Positions 46,201 through 56,500 of a stretch of 64,000 bases of DNA are shown here, one piece after another. The DNA is taken from positions 128,302,833 through 128,366,832 of the forward strand of contig OW799233.1 in NCBI GenBank assembly GCA_941918925.1, given 5' to 3'. The stretch's first letter is position 1; each line of letters begins with the position of its first letter. The notes below the pieces were generated by a model, which searched no databases, was not told where the DNA came from, and was given only the letters and a program-made list of their open reading frames with translations. The translations under genes were made by a program, and so were the position numbers. This DNA is from Phyto melanocephala. Its lineage: Eukaryota; Arthropoda; Insecta; Diptera; Rhinophoridae.

Positions 46201-46682
46201 TTAACAAGCTGTTAAGTTTGGTAAATATGATATAAAATCACTTAAATTTTTAAAGAAACACCTTTGTTTTTTTTTTCTAGGATACATTAGTTGTTCCCAG
46301 CTTATACGCATATCATAACGATAAACGTGTTTGGGGTGATCCTGAAATTTTTAGACCAGAACGTTTTCTAGATGAACAGGGTAAATTGTGTCTAAAGAAA
46401 GATGTTTCTTTTCCCTTTGGAGCCGGTTAGTATAAAGCGCAAATAAAAAAACCCGAATAAAATCATTTAAAATTTAATATTTCCAATTCTGCAGGAAAAC
46501 GTTTATGTGCCGGAGAAACATTTGCTAGAAATATGTTATTTCTCATGACGACAGCTTTGTGCCAAAATTTTAATTTCGTATTAGGGCCTACAGATAAACT
46601 TCCCGATCCAAGTACTAATATCAGTGGAGGTATTATATCACCTACAGATTTTTGGGTGCAATTGGAAGAAAGAATTATTTAA
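40256..46682 (+). CDS. Cytochrome P450, CYP304-like, copy 2
   Basis: Five exons (40256-40346, 40411-40662, 45238-46112, 46281-46425, 46495-46682) give 516 residues. Exons 2, 3 and 4 are exactly as long as in copy 1, and exon phases are identical. The same ER anchor, YPPGPPRIP hinge, WKEQR, EILR, RPERF and [12 protein letters not shown] are present; the haem cysteine is residue 459, and the I-helix again lacks the usual AGxDT pair. Differences from copy 1 cluster early in exon 3 (EDGAIW against [19 protein letters not shown] against [13 protein letters not shown]) and at the very end (ERII against ERK). Intron 4 is nearly identical to that of copy 1. Intron 2 is 4.6 kb and holds a palindrome, a DINE-1-like element, MITEs and a mariner ending 33 bp before exon 3. 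Intact by reading. Confidence 0.87.
40882..41028. repeat. Perfect 50-bp palindrome in intron 2 of P450 copy 2
   Basis: Arms 40882-40931 and 40979-41028 are exact inverse copies of 50 bp (CTGCCTGTTCAACGATG...; core AACCCAAGCGAAATTTC). In the 47-bp loop, TTGAAAACAA and TTGTTTTCAA can extend the stem. Transcribed with the gene, this would form a long, nearly perfect hairpin. It may be a MITE, as the ends have no coding content. Confidence 0.85.
41061..41209. repeat. Second inverted repeat, about 149 bp
   Basis: ATGTTGTTTTTGAGCTAAAG at 41061 is mirrored by CTTTAGCTCAAAAAAATAAA, ACAACAT ending at about 41209. ATTTCTACCATTT flanks the pair of palindromes at both 40860 and 41210, hinting that the whole block could be one composite element. 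Confidence 0.6.
41235..41390. repeat. Fragment of the CCCAGCAAAAAAA element family
   Basis: CCCAGCAAAACATTTTGAAG, TAGTGCAAAGTGAATTACAT and AATGACTCCCTAAATGCGA match the element at 54735-55307. The remaining, opposite end of the family is found at about 42045-42250, so a single element may have been split by the DINE-1-like insertion at 41395-42034. Confidence 0.6.
41395..42034 (-). mobile_element. DINE-1-like element in intron 2 of P450 copy 2
   Basis: The 3' hairpin TTCGGCCATGCCGAA is near 41413-41427. The A-rich microsatellite (41455-41620) is followed by TTTGGGCTCAGCTGGGCTTC and the standard blocks. The 5' end TTTTTCACTGTGTGAAGGGT is at about 42012-42031. It is compact and little decayed. 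Confidence 0.7.
42045..42250. repeat. Other end of a CCCAGCAAAAAAA family element
   Basis: GGGGTTCAACTGGTGACGAA, GTGATTAAATTT, CATTAGCGTGCCATTGGAGA and TCATGTGTTTACATGAATAT are the inverse of 55130-55280. The terminus decays near 42195. Confidence 0.6.
42262..42475. mobile_element. AAGGCATATTTATTCATCA family MITE
   Basis: A slightly diverged copy: CAAGGCATATTGATTCATCA at the left, GGTGAATAAATGTGCCTTG at the right, and the internal TGCAGTTCGGAGAGAATTAT as in 37332-37540. Confidence 0.65.
42583..43760 (-). repeat. Rearranged DINE-1-like ends around an inverted repeat
   Basis: 42583-42630 is a 3' terminus (AAGTAAAAGCGCTATATTCC, GATATGCCGAATCTTATATA). Between, GAATTCTGTGGTTTTTATGG/GCAACCGCATG at about 42896-42932 is mirrored near 43462-43498, an inverted repeat with about 600 bp between. 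A 5'-like end (AATACCCTTACTCACTGTG) lies near 43736. 42970-43080 is the inverse of 34710-34850. Confidence 0.4.
43758..44150 (-). repeat. Two out-of-order ends of the AAGGCATATT MITE
   Basis: 43758-43803 is the right end of the family (TCTCCGAACTGTAATTATC, TGATGAATAAATATG) and 44030-44150 is its left end (CATATTTATTCATCAGATAG, TCTTGATTCGTCAG). Relative to an intact copy the order is swapped, as if circularly permuted, or the ends come from two copies. Confidence 0.5.
44283..45204 (+). mobile_element. Mariner-family element rebuilt as a fold-back, 922 bp
   Basis: TA flanks both ends (44281-44282, 45205-45206). The terminus AAGGGTGTTTTTTTAAGC opens 183-bp arms (44283-44465 and 45022-45204) that are nearly exact inverse copies. 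The right arm is the true 3' end of the transposase gene with its UTR. The left arm repeats it backwards, replacing the normal 5' end and the DNA-binding half of the gene. The element lies in intron 2 of P450 copy 2, 33 bp from exon 3. Confidence 0.85.
44466..45098 (+). pseudogene. C-terminal half of a mariner transposase, frameshifted
   Basis: The catalytic part of a Tc1/mariner DDE transposase can be read as [46 protein letters not shown] and then, in the next frame, [34 protein letters not shown] and MPEIIFKC. A one-base insertion near 44775 (ACGGCGCC) shifts the frame between QQDSAT and HTA. The three catalytic aspartates ([20 protein letters not shown]) are all visible. The first half of the protein, with the helix-turn-helix DNA-binding region, is absent. 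A start codon used by an open frame at 44396 is inside the inverted arm and is not genuine. Confidence 0.8.
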
Positions 46683-47503
46683 ACTTATATATTTTATTTT
46701 CTACTTGTAAAATCCGGGCTGTATTGCTGGCCCTAACAATATTTTTGTATTTTATATACACATTTCAAAATAAATTCTGATATTGCTGTAAATATATTTT
46801 TTTATTTATGTATATTCCTTCGTATGTCGTGTCCGTATATGCATTTATTACCACCCTAAGTATTTGCTAGTTTTCTATATTCTGTTAGAAGACTAAAAAT
46901 CCATCCAAAAAGAGATTTTTTCTATTATCGATCTTTGGATGGTAATATTTACTTTTCCCTTTGTTTCGTCTATGTTGACGATTTTGCGAGACATTTTAAA
47001 CTTTTTAGAATTTCCGTGTATATACTTTTGGATGAATTTAGATAAAAGGTACCTTGATAAACTATTCGCTACATTTAAACTTACATTGAAATTTTTTTCA
47101 TTTGGCATTTTTAATATTCTGTTCTCCGTTTCGTTTCAACATTTTTTACGATTGTGTGTAATCTACTTTACAAGCGTAGCTACGTTTGAGTTGATAATTT
47201 AGTGATGAGGAGACTTTCGATTTTTGTTTATTAAGCTTCAAAAAAGGCAACAAAGGAAGATATTGCGTGTGGATACCATACGCGACCCAAAGATGAAGAG
47301 CTGGCATTCTAGGAAGTCACAAAAAAATAATAAATATCTTTTATCTCTAAGTTTATGGTAGTCGTATGCGTTTTTATAACATATAATATAAACATTTTTA
47401 TTTCAGTTTTTATTGTACATATGTATATTACTTTATTATTTATATCTAGCTCTCGGTTAAATAAATGAAGAATAAAAATATTTAACTGATCAAAAAATTA
47501 TTT
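46683..47503. other. P450 copy 2 3' flank and spacer before Spc25
   Basis: AATAAA at about 46770 is a good polyadenylation candidate. ATCCGGGCTGTATTGCTGG at 46712 resembles the dispersed repeat at 20870 and 37143. Overlapping open frames on both strands at 46893-47202 are unconvincing; neither has a domain I recognise. Confidence 0.4.
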
Positions 47504-50500
47504 TTACATCATCTTAATAGCAATTTCGGTTTCAGTTTCCAATTCTGCTCCTGTTTTGCTTGTTTCACTTAAAATGTTACCCAGTATCAACTTCTGCCAA
47601 GTTTTTTCGTAAATAGATCCAATTTGTGTATCATACCAAATCATATTTTGTACTTCCTGTGTATACTTTGAAGAATCAATACGAAAAGGTTTCCACTCAC
47701 TAAACGATTCTTTTTCGCATATAGTCACACCCTGTGTTATATGAGGTAAGGCCTTTAAATTTATATAGATTTGTGTAGCTTGTTTAATGCTCCGTGTGCT
47801 ATTATATATATATAAAACGTATAAATTAAAATTGCACAATTTAGAAAATATTTAAAAGAAAAATTTACCAATCCATTTGAAATAACGCCGTTTTTCTATT
47901 TTCAATTTGTTTTTGCAGCATTTGTTGGTATTCGGCCTGCATTTGTTCCACTTTCTGTATAATGGTGCATAGACGTTCTTCCTCTATTTGTGTAAATTTT
48001 TCCAACCTCTCGTTTTCACTTCTAAATTTATCCACAACTCTGCGACATTGGATTAATTCTTGTTCCTGCTTTGCGAGCATAGTTTTCAAGGAACCTACAA
48101 TTTTGTAAAGTTATGAATTTTTGACACTTTATGTTAACAAACATTTCTGGTGACATTTGTATAATTTTAAAACAATAACCTTTATGTCTTGGGTAATTCC
48201 AGCCAAAAAAAAACCCCGTAGTTTAATTATTGATTAAAAAACAAATAGAAAATAAAAGAAGTATTTTATTTTTTAAAGTCGAAATTAATAATTATTATCG
48301 ATAATATTTAATAAAAACCTCATTTAATGTAAAATGCAAAAGATTTTTATACATTTGTTTTAAGCCTTCATGCATCACGAATATTACTTCGAAAACATTT
48401 TTTATTATTGTGATTTTGACCGTGTTAAAAATTGTATACAAGTTCAATTGCCGCTATTATGTGAATCTGGTGATCCATCTAATGATACTTTTGCTTTAGT
48501 TTCCTGTTTGCGTAACGCTATTGAAAATTTTACAGATAAGAAGATTATTAAAGGGAGTTACAAGAAGAAAATTGCACCTTGGATTAATGGTAATTTACAA
48601 AAGTTAATTGTGTATAAAAAGAAGCTTTTAAAGTTAAGAAAAAGAAAACCTTGTGATGCTGAGATTAAAGAAAGATTAAAAGGTATTAGTCGTATAATTA
48701 AAAAATTTGTAAATTGTGTATGAACGACTACTTTAAAAATAATTTAGAAAATGTTAAGCATGATCGAAGGAAGACGTGGAAATTTATTAATGAAACATTA
48801 TGCAAAACTTCTGATAAACTTATAAAAGTAAGAGATGCTAACGGTATTGAGATTTCTAATGACTTACAAAAAGCTGAAGTTTTAAATAGCTATTTTATTC
48901 AATCAATAGTAAATTTAAGATCACAAATCCAATATTTGCAAACAGATTTTTTTAACTCGTTTGGAACTTTAACTCAATGTCATACGATTTTTAATTTCAA
49001 TTATACTACACAGGAGGAAATGAAAGATGTTATTTTAAATTTGGAATTAAATAAAAGCTCTGGTCATGACAATGTTTCGTCAAATATGCTTCGGCGATGT
49101 GTAACTGAATTGTCACCATATTTTGTGAAAATCTTTAACAATATGATTAATATAGGCTCTTATCCAGATTCATAAGATTACTCCAATTCCTAAAGTGAAA
49201 AATGCATCAACCATTGATATGTATAGACCTATTGCCGTATTGTCAATAATTGATGTTTTTGAAAGAATAATTTATAATCAAATTTCATCGTATATGTTTT
49301 CAAACAAGATGCTTAGTGATTTTCAATATGGTTTTAGAAAAGGTTGTGGTACTGAAGAAGCTATAGTTAATGTTATAAATTTTATTTGTAAAAGTTTAGA
49401 TGATGGACACAGTGGTGTGGCTGCTATGTTTTATGATTTGAGTAAGGCGTTTGATCTTATAGATCAAGATATTTTGCTAAGTAAGCTGAAGTTCTATGGT
49501 ATTCTTGGAAAAAGTAATGATCTGTTAGGAAGTTATTTAACAAACAGGAAACAGTTTGTGCAGATTGGTAGTAATAAAAGCTCTCTATGTCCTGTTTTAT
49601 TTGGAGTGCCTCAAGGTAGTGTTATTGGTCCATTATTATTTACAATTTTTATTAATGATTTGCATAATCTTGGTCTTGCTGGGAAAATTTTTATGTATGC
49701 TGATGATATTTGCTTGTTCTATCCATACAAGCATGAGAAAGTTGTCAAAGCTTATATGGAACGTGATGCTGCCTTAATATGTGAGTTTGCTCGAATTAAT
49801 AAACTCATATTAAATGCTAATAAAACACAATTAATTAGATTTAGGCCGAGTCGTTCTAATGATATCTTTTCCATTTTTGTAGATGGTAAAGAAATTTTTG
49901 AAGTAAGTTCGTTAAAATACTTGGGAATAAATATTCAAAACAATCTTTCTTGGGATAATCATATACAATATTTGAAAATGAAAATTGCTCAAACTACTGG
50001 TGTTTTATACAAATTTAAAAATAAATTTGATGTGGTAACAAAACTTTTAATTTACAATGCTACAATTCAAAGTCACCTTAATTATTTGGCAATTGCTTAT
50101 GGTCATAAGAAAAGTAGTAGTTTAAAGTCTCTCCAACGAATGCAAAACAAAGCTCTTAAAGTAGTGTATAATCTTCCGGTATTTTATCCAACGATTTCTT
50201 TATATACTGATATATGTCAAACAATTTTGCCTATACATGGCGTTTATAAATTACAACTCTTATTGTATGTTTTTAAGTGTATGAATAATATTGGACATCA
50301 CACATTACGATTTCCAAGGAGTCACCATTATATAAGTACGAGAAATAATGGAAATTTAAGAATAGTGTTGTGCAGATTGGAACTAACTAAACAGCGGATT
50401 GAATTTATGGGTAGTCGCGAGTACAATAACTTGCCACAAAACTTAAAAAATGAGTCAAGAATATCAGTTTTTAAAAAATTGTTAAAAGAATATATTTTGC

Positions 50501-53500
50501 ATAATATTAATGAACATTTATTTAAAATAATTAAAAAATCTTTTCTTTTTTTTATTATTATTATAAATTGCCTACATATAACATAATAACTCTTAGTATT
50601 TTCATATACATAATATGTATACATATATATTTCATGTAAATTTTTTATTTTTATTTCTTTTGTTTTATTGGCCAACTCGCCTCTACAATGCCTTTAAGGC
50701 GCGAGGCAATTATTTGTATGGAATAGAATGAAAATAAAAGATAATGAATGAAAAAAAAAAAAAAAAAAAAAATCTATTCCCACCCGCCCCCAACTAGAAG
50801 AAGTGTTTTAATTAAGATTTTAGCTAACTTTACCATAATTGATTTTAATAACTAATAATTAAAACTTTATAAACATTAGATAAAAAAGTTTTTGAAAAAA
50901 AGGTGTACAGATAGGTTGTTTTAATTTTTTAATTATAAAGGGCGGTTAAATTTTAAGGGCCGATGTTGATTTTGAATAAAACACAAATTATTTAGGATAT
51001 TATTGTCATTTCTTTTTATTATGATAATATTGGTATGGTTCAATTATGTATAAACAAAATATCGGTCAAATGGCCGCCGCGACCTCGGCAGCACACCTAC
51101 ATCCGATGGTTCCAGTTTTTAATGAAAATGTTGATGTTCAATTGTTGGGCACGATGTTGTTTCCATTAAACGAACTAAGAAGGCATTCACAGATGTTTTC
51201 ACATTTCATACAAACCTGTTTTGCTGAAATTTAAATATTTTTCACAATTCCCCCGATTGTGGACGAATTTGAACGATTATATTGACCAAAAAAATAACGA
51301 AGTGCACGAGATGCATTTTGATTTGAACGTCCATTTTCAAAATAAGTCTGAATTACTTTTACGCGTTGCTCGATTGTGTATCTTTCCATGGTTCAAATTG
51401 AGAAACGTCAAATGAAATACAGAAAAAACAACTTGACGTTAAGGTGAGGTTCACATTCAACATTTGCCCTTAAAATTTAACTACCCTTTACCTGCTAACT
51501 CAGGTAAGTGCCTCCATATGATGTCCCACAAATCCTCCTATTTAACAAAAAAAATATATAATCATAAAATAAATAAATCATTTATTTCTTCATTGGCAAA
51601 AGGTTAAATAAGCATTTGTCTAAACCGTAGGAATATACAAAATACAAATATTTTATCACTTAGAAAAAAATAAATTAAATTTTCATTAAAAATTAGTTTT
51701 AATGTCCAAACCGTCTAAAAAGAATTTCTATTTATTGGCAACAAAATAATCAATTGCGCCGATAAGACAAGAGTAAGCTTATAAATTATGCATCCGTCTG
51801 TAACATTTAATTGCGAAAAGGTTTTTATTTTTTTCTTTCCAAATTATAAAAGTTCTACATATTTTATAGCGCAATGTACATATGTACATATGTATGTATT
51901 TTATTTTTTTTTTATTTTTATTCATATCCTTTATTTTTAATTTTTTATATCTTTGAATTATTGATTACACATGTACAATGCAGATGAAATTATAGTTGCT
52001 AGTCTATCAATTGTATACGGCCTTATAGGCTCGATTGATTATTTTGTTACTAATAAATAAAATAAATAAATAAAATAATATAAGGCCATTACAATTGACA
52101 GACTAGAAGTTATAATTTCATCTACATAATTATATATTTACATGTGTAAACAATAATTAAAAAAAAACATAAAAATAATTACCAATTAAGGATATAAAAT
52201 GAAGATTTAAAATGAATAAAAATAAAATACAAATGTACACTGCGTTATAAAGTATGTAGATCTATTACAATTTAGAAAGAAAAGTTAATATTTGTAATTA
52301 AATGTTCTGGACGGATGCATATTCTACATGCTTACTTCTGAACGCAGTTGGGTTAAGGTGAAAGAAAGTATCTCAGAGATCGTGCTAGGGTTCCAACATT
52401 TCATAACTCGTACTTGAAAGATATTTTTCTTGCCAAAATCGGTTTGAAATACTTTATGAGCTATACAAATGATTAGAATGAATTATTAAGAACATGTTCT
52501 GCATGTCACATGTGTTGATTTGCTCATTTTCTATATTGTATGCGAAATCACCGCAAAAACTATGCACAGGTTAAATTTCAATTAAGTCAACAGTAACTTC
52601 ATACATGTCATTGTCAAACATGTATGAACATGAATCAACAATTGCATTATGTGGCATATTTTTAGGATGTATAATTCAATATTGTTTTAGTATACACATA
52701 CGTATTAGGGTGTATTGAAAAAAATTCACTGTACACCACCAAATATAGAGTATTGTTGCAAGGCAGTTTAAAAAAAATATTTTTTACCGAACATAGGGGC
52801 TGCCAAAATACATTTTTTGTTATATCTTCTTAATTTACAGTCGGATCTTAAAGTCTGGTATATCGATATTTTTGCCTCAAGGAGACCAATAGTTATTGAC
52901 ATCAAACATTTCTTTAAATATTTAATCACCAGATAGGTAGGTACTTAGGAAAAAAATTATCACTTTTTATACCCTTCACACATTGAAAAAGGGTATATAT
53001 AGGTTTGTCATTCCGTGTGAAATTTCTACAATTTTCATTTCCGACCCCATAAAGTATATATTTTCTGAAAGCTTATGAATAGGGGAGTCGATTAAGCTCT
53101 GTCAGTCTGTCCGTGTGTATGTTGAAATTAACTTTTTGAAGCCCCCCGACATAGGTTGGACCCGGGTAAGGTATTAAAATATCAGAAATATTCGGGAGTA
53201 GATCGGTATTGAAAAAACAGAAACATCGGTACATAAACAACTGAGATATGAGCAAAAACCCACGACCACCTAGGTTTTTTTTACAAAAACAACAAAAAAC
53301 AAAATTTTTTTTTTATTTTTTTTTTATTTTTTATTTAATATATTATTTATATTTTTATTATTTTTTTTTAATTTTTTTTTTATTTTTTATTTAATATATT
53401 ATTTATATTTTTATTATTTTTTTTAAATTTTTTTTTAATTTTTTTTTAATTTTTTTTTGTTTTATATATATTATATCTACATATGTATATATATAAAAGT

Positions 53501-56500
53501 GAAACTCTGTGTGTGTGTGTGTTAGCTATAGACTCCGAAACTGTAAAACCGATCGGACTCAAACTTTGGCAAGTTGTTGTACACATACCAGAGAGTGTTT
53601 ATGGGTGGAAAAAAGTGGGCAATGCCACGCCCATAAAAAAAGGTATAATTTTGAGGTACTTGCACTAAACCGATTATTCTGAAACTTTGCACACATATTG
53701 ATCTGTTATGACTTTACAATTTTGTGATTAAAAAAGTGGGCAGGGCCACGCCCATAAAAAAAGGTTATAATTTTGAGGTACTTGCACCAGACCGATTTTT
53801 CTGAAACCTTACACACATATCGAGCTGTCATGACTTAATAATTTCGTGATTAGAAAAGTGGGCACTGCCACGCCCATAAAAAAAGGTATCATTTTGTGGT
53901 ACTTGCACTAGACTGATTCTTCTGAAACTTTGCACACATATTGAGCTTTTATGACTTTACAATTTTGTGATTAGTAAAGTGGGTAATGCCACGCCCATAA
54001 AAAAATTATAATTTTTAGGCTTTTGCACTTGATATTCAATTAAAATTCAGAATGCATTTCGATTCATTAAGGGGCGTAGCAACGCGCGCCGGGTTTGGCT
54101 AGTATATAATATTTTTTTGTTTGTTTCTTTAACATACATACTTGAATTTATAATTTTATATATGTATGTTTTTATATGTATGTACAATTGCATATGGGAT
54201 GAATGGTGACACAAACTACTGTTATTGCATGACTACACGTTGTGAAGGGTATATAAGATTTGGCACGGCCGAATATAGCGATCTTACTTGTTTATTATAC
54301 CCTTCACCTGTGGTGCACAAGGGTATTTATAGCTTTGTCATTCCGTTTGTAATTTCTACAATTTTCATTTCCGACCCTTATGAATAGAGGAGTCGATTAA
54401 GCCCTGACCGTCTGTCCGTGTGTTGGTTGAAATCAACTTTTAGAAGCAACTATATATTCCACAGATCTGTATAAGGTATCAATCACTTGGAAATATCCAA
54501 GAATGAATCGCTATTGAAATTCAGCACAATCGCCCCATAACTTTCTTAGATATGAGCAAAAAACCACGACTACCTCGTTTTTTTACTCAATTACAACAAC
54601 AACATACATACATAAATACATGTAAAAAACATACCAAAAAAAAAATTACAAAAAAAATATATTAAAAATAAAAAAAAAATTAAAAAAAATCACAAAAAAA
54701 AAAATTAAAAAAAAAATAACAAAATATAAATAATCCCAGCAAAAAAAAATTAGAAGTAGTGCAAAGCGAATTACATTTTCAAGAGTTCTAAATAAATTGT
54801 GTTGAAGCATTCATTCTAAATGACTTCCTAAATGTGAAATAATTTGTTATAATTGATGTGCTTAAAAATTAATGTAACATCATGCTAAAGATCTTAGACA
54901 ATTCCCAGCAAAAAAAAAAATTAGAAGTAGTGCAAAGCGAATTACATTTACAAGACTTCTAAATCAATTGTGTAAAAGCATTAATTCTAAATGACTTCTT
55001 AACTGCAAAATAATTTGTCATAAATGATGTGCTTAAAAATGAATGCAACATCATGCAAAATATCTTAAAGAATTCATGTAAACAAACAATTTTAACACAT
55101 GAAATATCCAATACTTGTCACCAAATATGCATGAGTTCCATGCACTTATTAGAATGGAGTGCAGTTCATTAAAATATTCATGTAAACACATGATCTCCAA
55201 TGACACGCTAATGTTAAAATCATTAGTGTTTTCACCTAAATTTAATCACTTCGTCACCAGTTGAACCCCTGCAAAATCACTTTTTTGTCATAGATTTTTT
55301 TGCTGGGATATATTAAATAAAATAAAATAAATTTTTTTTAGCTCAGCTGGTATTCGATGCCACATTTATTCTAACCAGTATATACATATGTACGTATTTT
55401 ATATGAGATGAATGGTGATACAAACAATTGTTATTGCATGACTTCACGTTGTGAAGGGTATATAAGATATATATAATATAGCACTGTTACTTGTTTTTAT
55501 TCAAATATCAATCAGATTATTGAAATTTATATTAACATACCTAGGTTGGCTTTATAAAATATTCTAATATTTGAAGATAAAGGCGTTGCATTTCATCATA
55601 CAAACCATGTATTTGAAAAAAAGGTATACCTACATACCTATAAGGGGTGCCCCGATGGACTAGTCAGTAGTGTGCTGTTCTGCTAGTTTGGGGGTTGCGG
55701 GTTCGATTCCCGCCGGAGACTTTGGACTTGTCTGCTTCCTTTCTATTCTATTTTTACTTTTCTATTCAGGTATCACAAAGGGATCAATATAATGGACCTA
55801 AGTGAGCTGCACAACAGCTGCCTGTTCTACCTAACCTAACCTACATACCTATAAGGAATCATTAACCAAGTCTAACACATATGTACCTGTGGCAAAAAAA
55901 AATGATAAATAAAAAATACGTTATATCTCTTGAAGTATTTTACATAGAAAGGCACCGATCAATGCAAACAAAGCGTCTTGAAGATCTTACTTTATTCATT
56001 CAATTTGGTAATAAAGTCAGAAAGGCCAAAAGAAATTATTACATAGTAAAAACTTTACTTAAATGACAATTCATCAATCAAAATAAAGAAATGGAAAAAT
56101 TTATCATATTTTATCACAATATATTTATTTATTTATTCAAAGTAATATATACAAAAACACAATAACTTAACCCATAAAATAATTAAAAATAGCATAAAAT
56201 GACGGGTTTAAAAATAGTATTTAAAGTTTCGCCCAATGCAATTTTTGTTATTGTGAGATTTACCGTTAAGTTTGCAATTAAGTAAATATTTTTTCGTTTT
56301 TAGTTGTACATGTCTAAATAATCTGCGTACACAAAATTTTTATCACATGTTTAATTTTCTTTAAACTCCATCGGCTTTATGCATAATAACAAATTGTGTG
56401 CTAACTCATGAGCTGCTATCTTTCTCTTATGGAAATTTGACCATAAAAAGAGCAGCTCGTTAGATAGCATACGGTTTGTCATTATGCTTAACACCGCATA

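Noticed and set aside
46893..47202. Overlapping frames on both strands (71 and 87 codons)
   Set aside because: Neither carries a recognised motif; mutual overlap in AT-rich DNA is expected by chance.
51046..51415. Two frames in the mariner-type MITE
   Set aside because: The related copy at 17988-18610 does not preserve the frames.
55646..55720. Possible functional tRNA gene
   Set aside because: The B box is perfect, but the acceptor and A-box regions do not pair well, and 18-bp duplications bracket a longer unit with an unrelated tail; a SINE explains it better.
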